A DNA stretch of 64,000 bases from Brevinematales bacterium (GCA_026415355.1 JAOAHF010000003.1:1-64000), one strand, 5' to 3'; shown: positions 18,269 through 28,484, counted from the first letter of the stretch. The notes: generated by a model not told the origin, from the letters alone. Program-made: numbers and translations.

Positions 18269-18972
18269 ATTTTTGCCTCCCTACCTTCAAGTATTCTCTC
18301 TAAGAAAGATCTATCTTTAATCATTTCAGAAGAAGTTGCTGTTTTATCAAATAGCGCTCCAACAGGGCAAACTTGTACACACTTACCACACTGAGTACAC
18401 TCTTTTACCTGACCCCAAGGCTCATTCAACCCTGATATTACCCTTACACTTATACCTCTGCCTTTAAGATCCCAAACGTGTGCTCCTTCTACCTCATCAC
18501 ACACCCTTATACATCTTGTACATTTGACACATTTACTTTGATCCATTACATATCTTGGATGAGAAGCATCTATCTGAAACGTTTGCCACAAATAATCAAA
18601 CCTAACACTATCCATTCCAACCATATATCCCAACTCTTGTAATTCACAGTATCCATTCACTACACAAGATGCGCATATATGATTACCTTCAGCAAATAGG
18701 AGTTCAACTATAATTTTGCGATATGCTCTAAGTTTTTCAGAATTAGTTTCAACAACCATACCTTCCTGTATTTTCGTAGTACAAGCTGGGACAAGCTTAG
18801 GTAACCCCTTCACTTCAACCAAACACAATCTACAAGCCGCAACAGGCGTAAGCCCTTTTAAATCACATAACACAGGCAGATCTATTTTATTCTCTCTTAT
18901 AACATCCAATATTGTCTGTCCTTCTTTACCAGTACACTCAATACCGTTTATAGTTAAAGTTAAAACACTCAT
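18256..18972 (-). CDS. hoxU: hydrogenase diaphorase iron-sulphur subunit HoxU
   Basis: A 238-residue electron-transfer subunit resembling the N-terminal part of NuoG. It has an N-terminal [2Fe-2S] ferredoxin domain (CDLKGLTPVAACRLC and PACTT), a His-Cys3 cluster site (HICASCVVNGYC), and two [4Fe-4S] motifs (CVKCTRCIRVC and CTQCGKCVQVC). It relays electrons between HoxF and HoxY. The start has an AGGAGG ribosome binding site. The gene lies 9 nt after hoxF and overlaps hoxY by 13 nt, so the four subunits are one tight transcription unit. Confidence 0.93.
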   Translation of the reverse strand: MSVLTLTINGIECTGKEGQTILDVIRENKIDLPVLCDLKGLTPVAACRLCLVEVKGLPKLVPACTTKIQEGMVVETNSEKLRAYRKIIVELLFAEGNHICASCVVNGYCELQELGYMVGMDSVRFDYLWQTFQIDASHPRYVMDQSKCVKCTRCIRVCDEVEGAHVWDLKGRGISVRVISGLNEPWGQVKECTQCGKCVQVCPVGALFDKTATSSEMIKDRSFLERILEGREAKIWVR

Positions 18973-18981
18973 AAAATCCTC

Positions 18982-20640
18982 CTACACATATACATCAACA
19001 ACATCAAATGTTTTTATTTGGCAAATTCCAGCAGTGCATCTCTTATCAACAATATGAGCAATGTATTCATCTTCGAAGTACATGATAGAGCTCAAAACTG
19101 GATTAGGAGCAGTCTGCCCTAAACCACAAAGACTCATCTCCCTAACCATATATGCTAAATCTTTAAGGTTCTGATAATCTTTCATACTAGCCCTACCTTC
19201 AGTTATCTTCTGAAGGATATTTCTCATCTCTATAGTACCAACTCTACAAGGAATACACTTACCGCAAGACTCATCAGCGCAGAACTCCATAAAGAATTTA
19301 GCAACATCAACCATACAGGTATCCTCATCCATAACTATGAATCCTCCAGATCCCATAATAGAACCAACTTCTCTCAGACTGTCATAATCTATTGGCAAAT
19401 CTAGAAACTTCTCTGGTATACATCCACCAGATGGCCCACCCGTCTGAACTGCTTTAAATTTCTTACCATCCTGTATTCCACCACCAATCTCATATATCAT
19501 CTCCCTTATTGTTATACCCATAGGTACTTCAACAAGTCCCGTATTGTTTATCTTACCAGCTAAAGCAAATACTTTAGTACCTTTACTTTTTTGAGTTCCG
19601 ATGTTAGCAAACCAGTCCGCTCCATTGTTTATTATTGCGTATATGTTAGCAAAAGTCTCAACATTATTTATTAATGTAGGATATCCCCAAAGACCTCTTT
19701 CAGCAGGGAATGGTGGTCTCTGTCTTGGCATCCCTCTTTTACCTTCAATAGAAGCAAGCAAAGCTGTCTCCTCTCCACATACAAAGGCACCCGCTCCAAC
19801 TCTTATGTTTATATCAAACTTAAAGTTAGTATCCATTATATTAGATCCCAAAAGTCCCATTTTTCTAGCTTCTCTTATAGCTTTTGATAACCTTTCAATA
19901 GCCAATGGATATTCTGCTCTTACATATATAAACCCTTGAGATGCCCCTACAGCATAAGCAGCAATAGTCATTCCCTCAAGTAGTCTATATGGCATACTCT
20001 CCATAACACTCCTATCCATAAACGCACCAGGATCTCCTTCATCACCATTACAAACTACAAACTTAGTATCAGAATTCTGCTTAGCAACAGTTTCCCACTT
20101 TATACCTGTTGGAAATCCAGCTCCCCCTCTACCTCTAAGTCCACTCTTCTTGATTTCTTCTATCACATCTTGCCTACTCATCTCAAAAAGCGCTTTTCCT
20201 AAAGCAGAATAACCACCAACTGATATATACTGATTGATATCTGTAGGATCGATTTCACTGAAATTCTTCAAAACAATATAAAATTGCTTCCTGTAGAAAG
20301 CATCGTCTGCAGATATATATTCTGCTCTAGGACTACCTTTAACGAAATGTTTCTCAATAATCTCACAAACCTTGTCTGCAGATACATTAGTATAAACAAT
20401 ACCATCAGGTTCCACTCTAACTAAAGGACCTTTACCACATAAACCTAAACATCCAACATTTATTACGGCAACCTTATCTTTAAGACCTAACTTATTCAAA
20501 GTATCCTCAATAGCTTTTTTAAAAGATACACTACCTAAAGAATGACAACTCGCACCCCCACATATAAGAACTTTATATTCATACTTACTTAAAGCTTCTG
20601 CTTGTTTTTGAGATATCTCCCTTAAATCTTCAAGCGTCAC
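18982..20640 (-). CDS. hoxF: NAD(H)-binding diaphorase subunit HoxF
   Basis: A 552-residue NuoF-like flavoprotein that exchanges electrons with NAD. An N-terminal thioredoxin-like [2Fe-2S] domain (CGGASCHSLG and GCLGLCGKGP) is fused to the FMN/NADH domain (RGRGGAGFPTGIKW and CNGDEGDPGAFMDR), ending in the [4Fe-4S] motif SCGKCIPCRVG and the C-terminal CTAGICQI. It starts with GTG after AAGGAGGT. This is the first gene of the operon. There is no separate hoxE, and the N-terminal domain here lacks the helical half of HoxE. A homologous HydB/NuoF-like assignment is possible, but the hoxUYH neighbours fix the role. Confidence 0.92.
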   Translation of the reverse strand: MTLEDLREISQKQAEALSKYEYKVLICGGASCHSLGSVSFKKAIEDTLNKLGLKDKVAVINVGCLGLCGKGPLVRVEPDGIVYTNVSADKVCEIIEKHFVKGSPRAEYISADDAFYRKQFYIVLKNFSEIDPTDINQYISVGGYSALGKALFEMSRQDVIEEIKKSGLRGRGGAGFPTGIKWETVAKQNSDTKFVVCNGDEGDPGAFMDRSVMESMPYRLLEGMTIAAYAVGASQGFIYVRAEYPLAIERLSKAIREARKMGLLGSNIMDTNFKFDINIRVGAGAFVCGEETALLASIEGKRGMPRQRPPFPAERGLWGYPTLINNVETFANIYAIINNGADWFANIGTQKSKGTKVFALAGKINNTGLVEVPMGITIREMIYEIGGGIQDGKKFKAVQTGGPSGGCIPEKFLDLPIDYDSLREVGSIMGSGGFIVMDEDTCMVDVAKFFMEFCADESCGKCIPCRVGTIEMRNILQKITEGRASMKDYQNLKDLAYMVREMSLCGLGQTAPNPVLSSIMYFEDEYIAHIVDKRCTAGICQIKTFDVVDVYV

Positions 20641-20910
20641 AGACTACCTCCTTATTTTCACACTTAATTTTATATGTCTAACAAACAACTTAAATTAACA
20701 TAAAAAAACAATACCTAACTTGTATAATTTACAGTGATAAGAATACAATCCTTGATTTTAATATTTCAACTGATAAATTAAAGCATTTGAAATTAACTAA
20801 AACTCTACCATAAATAACTATTGCTGCTGTTGAAGAAATTTTGAGCTTACATTCTTAAAAAAGTACATTTTTGAAAGGATAGCCAAATAACCTAAATAAT
20901 TGTAGGTAAT

Positions 20911-22809
20911 ATGCAATTATCAGGTTTAGATAGTATTCTTAAGGAACTTGATGATGATCAAAAGGATGCTGTAACCACCACAGAAAAACCTCTTCTTGTT
21001 ATAGCAGGTCCTGGATCAGGTAAAACAAGAGTCATAACATATAGATTTGCGTACATAGTCCTATCTGGCAAAGCTTCACCTCAACAGATACTATGTGTAA
21101 CTTTTACAAACAAAGCAGCTAACGAAATGAAAAATCGAATATCAAAATTAACAGGGGTTTCACTAGATGAAACAAACTGGTGGATAAAGACCTTTCATTC
21201 TTTGGGTTTGTCCATAATAAAAGAAAACTACGAAGAACTAGGATTAAAAAAAGGATTTGTAGTATATGATTCTGAAGATCAAAAAAGAGTAGTAAAAGCA
21301 ATAATGGGAAAAACACTATTCGGAGAATTATCTCCTGAAAGAGTATCTGATATCATTAATAACATAAGATATGGATATGATACCTATGAAACATTTGGAG
21401 ACACAATCAAGGAGATAGTTATTGAGTACGAAAAAACTTTAAGGTTGAATAATGCTGTTGATTTCACAGATTTAATAATTCTTCCATATAAACTTCTCAA
21501 AGAAAACGAAAATCTGAGAAACTCGTACAAAAGACGATGGAAATACATTATGGTTGATGAATTTCAAGACACTGACCCTATACAGTATGAATTAATTAAA
21601 TTACTACTAAACGAAGAAAGAAATATTTGTGTCGTAGGTGATGATGATCAATCCATATATAGTTGGCGAGGAGCCAAAGTCGAAAATATTAGAAACTTTG
21701 ACAAAGACTTTCAAGACTGTAAAGTGGTAATACTCAAAACAAATTATAGATCAACAGACGAAATAATAAAACTCTCGAATATTATTGCATCAAACATGCT
21801 CTTTAGAAGAGACGAAAAAGTAATAAGAGGAACTGGAAAACGAGATAAAATACCAATGTTTATCGAAACCTATGAACAACGCAAAGAAGCAAAAATAGTA
21901 GTTGATCTTATAGAATCTTTCATTAAGAGAGGATACAAACCAAAAGATATTGCAGTATTGTACAGAGTTAACTACCTATCAAGATTGATAGAAGAAGAGC
22001 TAATCAAGAAAAAAATTCCATACAAAATATACTCTGGTGTAGCATTTTATGAAAGGGCAGAGGTTAAAGATATACTTGCATATCTAAGGTTTTATATCAA
22101 CAAAAACGACTTTGTAAGCTTCTCAAGAATAATAAACATACCCAAAAGAGGAATAGGAAAAGCAACTATAGAAAAAATACTAGAATATTCTCTCCAAAAT
22201 GGTAAAGATTTACTGCAAAGTCTCATAGAACTAAAAGAAAAATTACTAATTACCCAGGAAATATCAGATTTTACCGAATGTATGAAAATTTTAGGCGAAG
22301 ATGAGAAACTATATGAAAGAGTACGAAAGCTTTTAAAACATATTAAATACTACGCTTATCTAGAGCAAACCTATCAAAACCATGAAGAAAGGATAGATAA
22401 TATTGAAGAACTCATAAGAGCAATACAAAGTTTTGAAAATGAAGGTGGTAAAACTTTTGAAGAGTTTTTGGAGAAAGTAACACTTATGACTAACACAGAT
22501 GAAGTTGATGAAACCAAAAACTATGTATCACTCATGACATTACACGTATCTAAAGGACTCGAATTTCCAATAGTATTTATATTTGGTGCTGTAGATGGTA
22601 TAATACCTCACTTAAAAAACATACACAACCAATCACTCCTTGATGAAGAAAGAAGGCTTTTCTATGTAGGAATAACAAGAGCCAAAAACATACTCATAAT
22701 AACATCTAACATAAATACAAGGTTAAGCGGATCAAGAAGTTTGATTTCTTCACCATCTAGATTTATCGATGAACTACCAACTAACGTTATAGAAATTTTG
22801 AAAATCTAA
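20911..22809 (+). CDS. pcrA: UvrD/PcrA/Rep-type superfamily 1 DNA helicase
   Basis: A 632-residue 3'-5' helicase acting in repair and replication restart. SF1A motifs appear in order: AGPGSGKTR (I), TFTNKAANEM (Ia), VDEFQDTDP (II), GDDDQSIYSWRGA (III), TNYRST (IV), TLHVSKGLEF (V), and YVGITRAK (VI). It ends soon after motif VI, lacking the ~80-residue C-terminal tail of typical PcrA, so Rep-like naming is equally fair. No Shine-Dalgarno is seen. The 270-nt upstream gap to the divergent hydrogenase operon holds promoters only. Its TAA is 1 nt from the stop of the convergent gene at 22811. Confidence 0.92.
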   Translation: MQLSGLDSILKELDDDQKDAVTTTEKPLLVIAGPGSGKTRVITYRFAYIVLSGKASPQQILCVTFTNKAANEMKNRISKLTGVSLDETNWWIKTFHSLGLSIIKENYEELGLKKGFVVYDSEDQKRVVKAIMGKTLFGELSPERVSDIINNIRYGYDTYETFGDTIKEIVIEYEKTLRLNNAVDFTDLIILPYKLLKENENLRNSYKRRWKYIMVDEFQDTDPIQYELIKLLLNEERNICVVGDDDQSIYSWRGAKVENIRNFDKDFQDCKVVILKTNYRSTDEIIKLSNIIASNMLFRRDEKVIRGTGKRDKIPMFIETYEQRKEAKIVVDLIESFIKRGYKPKDIAVLYRVNYLSRLIEEELIKKKIPYKIYSGVAFYERAEVKDILAYLRFYINKNDFVSFSRIINIPKRGIGKATIEKILEYSLQNGKDLLQSLIELKEKLLITQEISDFTECMKILGEDEKLYERVRKLLKHIKYYAYLEQTYQNHEERIDNIEELIRAIQSFENEGGKTFEEFLEKVTLMTNTDEVDETKNYVSLMTLHVSKGLEFPIVFIFGAVDGIIPHLKNIHNQSLLDEERRLFYVGITRAKNILIITSNINTRLSGSRSLISSPSRFIDELPTNVIEILKI

Positions 22810-22810
22810 T

Positions 22811-23617
22811 TTACATTTCAGAAATTAATCTAATTCCCACACTAACGCCATTAACGATTCCAAATTCAGCATATCCATCAAACATAATCTTTTCGAAATC
22901 AATCTTCGAAAAAAATCTTAAGTTAAGATAGTTACCAACCCTAAAAGTGTTACCAATCCCCATTTCAAAATTTTTGTCTACTCTATAAGAAACCAAAAAA
23001 CTCAAGTACGGCACAAACCAAAAACTATTAACATCAACATCTAGAAATGTAATAGGGTAAAAAATAAAATTACCCCAGTAAATCAATAATCCGCCCAAAA
23101 TAGTAAAAGTATTCATAGTGAATCTAAAAGGAATAAAATCAGTTGAATACACTCCAAAACCAATGTCTTTAAGAGAAATTATATACCTCACATCCTTTAG
23201 AATATCTCCAACCGAGTATGGTTCCAATAAAAATATCACATCCTTATAATCTAGAATATAGTTAAAAGACAACTTAGTCATAATTCCTATCCTAGCAAGA
23301 TCCAGAAGCCTATAGTTAAGCAAGTTTGAATATAGCAAAATCTTTCCTGAAGAAATATACTCCTGTATATAACCAGTATAGGTGTATACTGGAATGCCAA
23401 AAGTTCCTACAAACTCTAAACCAAATGAAAAAACTTCATTGTGTTTATAAAAAATATCTGAATATATTGTTTCACTCTTATACTTTAAATCAGTATATAA
23501 ATATCTGTTTGTCGATACTGATAACAAAATTTCATATTTTCTTTCCAAATAAGAAAAAGCATAAGTGCTTAAGATTATCATAACAATTTCTAAAAACAAT
23601 ACTTTTAGCTTTAACAT
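22811..23617 (-). CDS. hypothetical envelope protein, possible beta-barrel
   Basis: A 268-residue protein with a hydrophobic N-terminal signal (about 1-21). The remainder alternates short hydrophobic and polar, Tyr/Phe-rich segments, as in outer-membrane beta-strands, and ends in a strand-like GVSVGIRLISEM. I do not recognise a family. A TATAAT box lies 8 nt before the ATG with no Shine-Dalgarno, suggesting a leaderless mRNA. It is convergent with the helicase gene, separated by one base. Outer-membrane location is an inference from pattern. Confidence 0.6.
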   Translation of the reverse strand: MLKLKVLFLEIVMIILSTYAFSYLERKYEILLSVSTNRYLYTDLKYKSETIYSDIFYKHNEVFSFGLEFVGTFGIPVYTYTGYIQEYISSGKILLYSNLLNYRLLDLARIGIMTKLSFNYILDYKDVIFLLEPYSVGDILKDVRYIISLKDIGFGVYSTDFIPFRFTMNTFTILGGLLIYWGNFIFYPITFLDVDVNSFWFVPYLSFLVSYRVDKNFEMGIGNTFRVGNYLNLRFFSKIDFEKIMFDGYAEFGIVNGVSVGIRLISEM

Positions 23618-23825
23618 ACGTAATAATTATATTCAATGAAAAAAAGATGACGTTTCAAAAAAACACTTTTCTAATTACGGTTGTTTCTTACATCTTAAAT
23701 ATTAAGATGTTTATGAATAATACTTTTTAAAATACTAATAAGTTATAAAAATCGAGTAAAAGCACTTTTTGAATACTATACAGTTTTAACAATACCTATT
23801 ACCACCTAACCATCTGTGGTTTGTT

Positions 23826-23854
23826 TTGAAAAAATTTGATTTGTTCCGTATAAT
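23826..23854 (+). promoter_or_regulatory. promoter of the TPR protein gene, leaderless
   Basis: TTGAAA (23826-23831), a 17-nt spacer and TATAAT (23849-23854), with exactly 6 nt to the ATG at 23861. Transcription would begin at the A of the start codon. This is the cleanest leaderless case in the window. Confidence 0.72.
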
Positions 23855-23860
23855 TAATGT

Positions 23861-24514
23861 ATGAGAGTAATATTCATCTTATTATTGGTATACCTGAGTT
23901 TAAATGCATTTAGTAATGAACTTTTAGATAAAGGAAGAAACCATTATTACTCAGGTAATTTTGAGATGGCCAAAGTATTCTTAGAACGTGCTTACAAATC
24001 AATAACAAACGACGAAATAATACTAATGCTTGGAAACTCTTATTTAGCAACTAAAGACTATAAAAAGGCTCTTGAGATATTCAAAACAGGAACGATGTTT
24101 AGTTCTAGAGACTGGATCTTTGAGTTTAACTTAGCTTATCTATACTACGTAAGCGGGGATTTCAGTAATTCCGTTAAGCACTTTATTTCAGTCAGAGATA
24201 AGAACCCTAAATTTCCAAAAACCTACTGGTTTGGAGGAATGTCCTCTATTATGTTGCTAGATGTTGACACTACTATATCTCTATGGGAAGATTACCTAAG
24301 GTTAGCACCAAATGGTGAAGAATCTGATAACATACGAAAAGCATTAGAACTACTAAAAACATCAGGTACTAACGCAATCCCAGAAATAGTAGCAAAATCT
24401 AAAGATACCTCAGACAATATCGAAGAACTAATAAAAGGTATTGAAAACGGATTTGAAATAAAATCAGAAAAGAGACAAATAGAAGATACATCCCTTGAAG
24501 AAATCGAGAAATAG
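23861..24514 (+). CDS. exported tetratricopeptide-repeat protein
   Basis: A 217-residue protein with an N-terminal signal peptide (about 1-18, VYLSLNAFS) and at least three TPR units between about 20 and 160 (GRNHYYSGNFEMAKVFLERAY, GNSYLATKDYKKALEIF, LAYLYYVSGDFSNSVKHF). The C-terminal third is charged and probably flexible. There is no lipobox cysteine, so periplasmic. TPRs bind other proteins, so a scaffold or chaperone role in the envelope is possible. Its stop is 1 nt from that of the convergent murI. Confidence 0.75.
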   Translation: MRVIFILLLVYLSLNAFSNELLDKGRNHYYSGNFEMAKVFLERAYKSITNDEIILMLGNSYLATKDYKKALEIFKTGTMFSSRDWIFEFNLAYLYYVSGDFSNSVKHFISVRDKNPKFPKTYWFGGMSSIMLLDVDTTISLWEDYLRLAPNGEESDNIRKALELLKTSGTNAIPEIVAKSKDTSDNIEELIKGIENGFEIKSEKRQIEDTSLEEIEK

Positions 24515-24515
24515 A

Positions 24516-25325
24516 TTATAACTCAGATATATGAACTTCTTCAATATTTATATTGTTGCCAAGTATTATTTCTGAAACCTGTTTCGTTCTTTCAGACAAG
24601 TCCGTAACAAAAAATTCTTCAAACCTCCCAATTCCATCTGATAACAAATTCATACTTTCTAAAACTCCCTTTAGTTTCATAGCGGCACATCTTCCAGGAT
24701 CTATCATATTAATATTACCCATAAACTCATTTATCTCTCTTTCTATAAGTGGATAATGAGTACATCCCATGATTAGGCTATCAATCTTACCCTTAAATTC
24801 ACTCAGGTAGTGTTTTATGGCATTCTCAAGAGAAAGGTAAATATAAGAATTCTTATCGATAAAAGCACCTTCTTCTACCAAAGGTACAAACAAAGGACAT
24901 GCTTTACTAAAAACCTTTATACCTTTATCAACAGAAGATACTTTTGACGCAAAAACACCTGACTTTACGGTTCTAATTGTACCTATTATAAGGATACTAC
25001 TTGGTGGATTATTTGCTACAAATTCAACAGTAGGTTCTATAACATCAATTATTGGTAAATCAAACATTTGCTTCAAAGCTGGTACAGCAACTGAAGATGC
25101 TGAATTACAAGCAATGACTATTGCTTTAACATTTTTACTCACTAGAAACTTAGAATTTTGAATTGAAAATCTGATAATAGCTTCTTCTGATTTATCACCA
25201 TATGGTAAATGCTTAGTATCTCCTAGATAAATTATAGACTCTCTAGGAAGAAGCCTTCTTATTTGATTTAGAACTGTTAAGCCACCTACACCTGAATCAA
25301 AAACACCTATAGGTCTTCTATCCAT
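24516..25325 (-). CDS. murI: glutamate racemase
   Basis: A 269-residue cofactor-independent racemase that makes D-glutamate for peptidoglycan. Both catalytic cysteines are visible, in IACNSASS and MGCTHYP, along with the N-terminal IGVFDSGVGGLTVL and LGDTKHLPYG. I start at the ATG at 25325, since AGGAG lies 11 nt upstream; the in-frame GTG at 25337 overlaps that site. MurD, which uses its product, is encoded at 52 kb. Upstream is ~290 nt of AT-rich DNA shared with the divergent gene at 25628. Confidence 0.94.
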   Translation of the reverse strand: MDRRPIGVFDSGVGGLTVLNQIRRLLPRESIIYLGDTKHLPYGDKSEEAIIRFSIQNSKFLVSKNVKAIVIACNSASSVAVPALKQMFDLPIIDVIEPTVEFVANNPPSSILIIGTIRTVKSGVFASKVSSVDKGIKVFSKACPLFVPLVEEGAFIDKNSYIYLSLENAIKHYLSEFKGKIDSLIMGCTHYPLIEREINEFMGNINMIDPGRCAAMKLKGVLESMNLLSDGIGRFEEFFVTDLSERTKQVSEIILGNNINIEEVHISEL

Positions 25326-25627
25326 ACGTAAAGGCACTCCTTATACGAGAAAAAACTCAAACACAAGGCAATTATCGCTATATCATAAAAAACAAATACT
25401 TTTACTTACAACATAAAACCGTCCCCAAATGTACGGAAAACTCTAACTAAAATTTTTCCAATGATATCCAAATATCCAAATAAATTACGTCGGAAATTCA
25501 TATAACACAACTCTAAAAAAATAAAAATCAACAATACTAAACAATTAAACATTGTACATCTATAACAGAAAAAAAATTGAAAAAAATGTATACTAATACG
25601 ATATAATATACTATGAGAGGAGAGTTA

Positions 25628-26578
25628 ATGGACATATACATAATGGGCAACAAAGTTGACTATAAAATAGAAAACGAAAAAACAATAAAAGATATAATCG
25701 ACAGTATCTTCGAAATAGTCAACAATTATGGGCATTCAATAACAGAAATTAAAGTCGATGGTAAAGTGTTTAGCATAGACGATCCTACTTTACAAGAAAT
25801 AGTAATTGATGATGTAGATAATCTTGAAATAGAAACCGCTTCTTACTTTGAAATTTCAAGTGCTCTTATATATTCACTACAACTATACATAAAATCGCTA
25901 AAAAATGTTATTGAGAAAAATAATCTCGATTTCGCAACATTTGATCAAGCTAAATCCTGGATAAGCGATGTCCTAACAACGCCTATAAATACACTTTTCA
26001 TATTTTCTCCAAAATCAGAGTATATAACCAAAAGAGATGAAATAGTTAGGTTTATATCGTCTTTCACATATAATGACTTCTCAAATCCCGCTAGAAAACA
26101 AGAATTCCAAAACAAAATAAACGAACTAGAAATACTTTTAAAAGACATAATGGGTGTTCTTGAAAAAATATCTGAGGAAGGTAATGTATTTTTCGATACT
26201 AGCATCGACAACGATCTATCAAATATGTTAAGACTTCTTGATGACATTCCGTTAAAACTCCAGCTTGGTAAGGAAGTAGAAGCATTACAAGATATAGACG
26301 AATTTTCGGAAACTTTTCTAGAGCTAATAGAATTCTTGAGATACATTATTTCCAACTCAAACAGCAGAATTTTCTCTCAAAATAAAGAAACCTTTAACTT
26401 TTCTAGATTCGAAAACATAACATCGATTATAGAAGAGATAATAAACAGTATTCAAAACAAAGACTATGTATCTGTAAGTGATCTAATGTCTTATGAGCTT
26501 AAACCTTTGGTAGAAGAGTTACAGAAATTTATAAAAGATATTAGGGAAAGAGCACTTAAACAAATATCTGAAAACTAA
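25628..26578 (+). CDS. hypothetical alpha-helical protein
   Basis: A 316-residue acidic cytoplasmic protein without signal peptide or membrane segment and with long helical stretches. The first ~80 residues look like a small alpha/beta domain (MDIYIMGNKVDYKI and EIKVDGKVFSIDDP), and the rest is helix-rich. I do not recognise a family. The ATG at 25628 has AGGAG 5 nt upstream. A TATAAT box ending 5 nt before an in-frame ATG at 25613 would make that a leaderless alternative, adding five residues. The gap to convergent proA is one base. Confidence 0.6.
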   Translation: MDIYIMGNKVDYKIENEKTIKDIIDSIFEIVNNYGHSITEIKVDGKVFSIDDPTLQEIVIDDVDNLEIETASYFEISSALIYSLQLYIKSLKNVIEKNNLDFATFDQAKSWISDVLTTPINTLFIFSPKSEYITKRDEIVRFISSFTYNDFSNPARKQEFQNKINELEILLKDIMGVLEKISEEGNVFFDTSIDNDLSNMLRLLDDIPLKLQLGKEVEALQDIDEFSETFLELIEFLRYIISNSNSRIFSQNKETFNFSRFENITSIIEEIINSIQNKDYVSVSDLMSYELKPLVEELQKFIKDIRERALKQISEN

Positions 26579-26579
26579 A

Positions 26580-27827
26580 CTATTCTCTTATCTGCCCTTC
26601 ACCGTAAACTATCCATTTATCAGTTGTCAACTCAAGCAATCCCATAGGCCCTCTAGCATGAAACTTGTGAGTACTTATTCCTATCTCTGCACCTAAACCA
26701 AACTCTCCACCATCTGTAAACCTGGTAGATGCATTTACCATAACAGTAGAAGAATCTACTTCTGATACAAATTTATTAGCCTCAAAATAATCTCGAGTTA
26801 CAATTGCTTCAGTATGACCAGAACTATACTTTCTTATATGCCTTATAGCTTCTTCAGTATTCCCAACTATTTTAACATTCATAATATAATCTAGATATTC
26901 CACATAATAATCATCTTCAGTAGCAATATCCATATCCATAATTTTTCTAGACTCTTCACATCCTTTAAGTTTAACGTTCGCTTTCACAAGAGCTTCCAAT
27001 AACTCTCTTTTGTAAGGATACTCTTTATGTATCAACAATGTTTCTGCCGCATTGCATACCGAAGGCCTCTGCGCTTTGGAGTTAACAACTATTCTTTCAG
27101 CCATTCCCTTGTCAGCACTTTTATCAACATATACGTGACAGACACCTTTTTCCTGTCTCAAAACGGGCATCTTAGCTTTTTCAACAACACTCTTTATCAA
27201 TCCTTCACTACCTCTAGGTATTACTACATCTATATATTCATCCAATTTTAGAAATTCATCCACAACTTCATGCTCCCTTTTATCAACATACTGTATAACG
27301 TCTTTAGGTAAATCTGCCTTCTCAAGAGAAAATGATATCAAATTCGAAAGAGCAATATTTGTATTATATGATTCACTACCACCTCTCAATATACCAGAAT
27401 TACCACTTTTGATTATAAGAGTCGCAGCATCAACAGTTACATTAGGTCTCGCTTCGTAGATCATCAATATAGTGCCTATAGGTACTCTAACTTTACTTAC
27501 TATCATCCCATTAGGTCTCCTCGAGCTATAAACAATTTTACCAACTGGATCGTCAAGTAGTATTATAGTATTTATTGCTTCTACAATAGAGTTTATTCTT
27601 TTTTCATTCAACACAACTCTATCGACAAGAGATTCAGGTCTTCCTTTACTTCTTGTAAACTCTACATCTTTTTTATTTTCTTGTATAAGAAAGTCTTCAT
27701 TCTCAGAGATACTTTTCGAAATTAATGAAAGAACATAGTTTTTTTGTTTGGTGGTAGCTTTAGAAATAACTCTAAAAGCCTCTTTTGACTTAATACCTAT
27801 TTCCCTAGCATAATCAGATATAATCAT
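26580..27827 (-). CDS. proA: gamma-glutamyl phosphate reductase
   Basis: A 415-residue NADPH-dependent dehydrogenase of proline synthesis, reducing glutamyl-5-phosphate to glutamate semialdehyde. Signatures include IYEARPNVTVDAA, KSGNSGILRGG, the catalytic cysteine in RPSVCNAAETLLIH, and the C-terminal FTDGGEFGLGAEIGISTHKFHARGPMG region. The ribosome binding site is AGGAGG. proB, normally adjacent, is not in the window. About 195 nt of AT-rich DNA separates it from the cupin gene, with nothing supported inside. Confidence 0.94.
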   Translation of the reverse strand: MIISDYAREIGIKSKEAFRVISKATTKQKNYVLSLISKSISENEDFLIQENKKDVEFTRSKGRPESLVDRVVLNEKRINSIVEAINTIILLDDPVGKIVYSSRRPNGMIVSKVRVPIGTILMIYEARPNVTVDAATLIIKSGNSGILRGGSESYNTNIALSNLISFSLEKADLPKDVIQYVDKREHEVVDEFLKLDEYIDVVIPRGSEGLIKSVVEKAKMPVLRQEKGVCHVYVDKSADKGMAERIVVNSKAQRPSVCNAAETLLIHKEYPYKRELLEALVKANVKLKGCEESRKIMDMDIATEDDYYVEYLDYIMNVKIVGNTEEAIRHIRKYSSGHTEAIVTRDYFEANKFVSEVDSSTVMVNASTRFTDGGEFGLGAEIGISTHKFHARGPMGLLELTTDKWIVYGEGQIRE

Positions 27828-28022
27828 ACAACCTCCTATTCAAAAACCACGTTACTTAGAAACTCAAAGTACCCATATCTTTACTAAATATCACAATTAA
27901 AATATCCAAAACCATACTCTCAACTAACAAAATATCGAATCGCAATAGTTACAAAAACTTATTTATGCATATCAACTCATTCATAAGCTTATCCTTATAA
28001 GATAATACATCTATCATTCACT

Positions 28023-28289
28023 CTAGCCAATTTTGTAGTGTTTTCTTACTTTTTTAATTATGTTCCATTTACATTCAGTACCAGACTTAAACTTTACCAT
28101 ATCACCTGCCGAAAACCTAACTTTATCTCCGTTAGATAATTCTACTTCAACTTCTCCTTCAACTAGATAAAATTGTTCATCTTCATCATAAAACCAATCG
28201 AATGTACTAGGCCCCTTCTCCCATATTGGCCACTCACTAGCTCTTCTTATCTCTTCATCTGAGGGTTTCCATATCTTAACTCTTTCCAT
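28023..28289 (-). CDS. small cupin-domain protein
   Basis: An 88-residue single-domain cupin of the DUF861/Cupin_3 type. Visible features are EKGPSTFDWFYDEDEQFYLVEGEVEV, with the acidic cluster leading to the first barrel motif, and SAGDMVKFKSGTECKW. I start at MERVKIW (28289), which follows a GGGGGAG purine run; an upstream in-frame ATG would add ten residues. Such proteins are of unknown or varied function; some relate to (S)-ureidoglycine or sugar metabolism. No context here suggests one. Confidence 0.75.
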   Translation of the reverse strand: MERVKIWKPSDEEIRRASEWPIWEKGPSTFDWFYDEDEQFYLVEGEVEVELSNGDKVRFSAGDMVKFKSGTECKWNIIKKVRKHYKIG

Positions 28290-28446
28290 AGCTCCCCCAC
28301 AAACAGAAATAATAATCAAACACTACTTCCAAATTCAAGAATTTCAAACAAAAATATTCCTGGCATTGGTATCAACTGAAAACTATATAGATCACTACAT
28401 TTAAGACTCTGAAAAAAGCAAAGAAATAAAACATGTAAAAGTTTTT

Positions 28447-28467
28447 AAGGGTGTTATAAACACCCTT
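28447..28467 (-). terminator. terminator after the gene at 28485
   Basis: A 9-bp perfect stem (AAGGGTGTT / AACACCCTT) with a 3-nt loop lies 17 nt after the stop codon. It is flanked by T/A runs on both sides, so it could work in either direction. Confidence 0.65.
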
Positions 28468-28484
28468 TTCAATAAAAGTTATTT

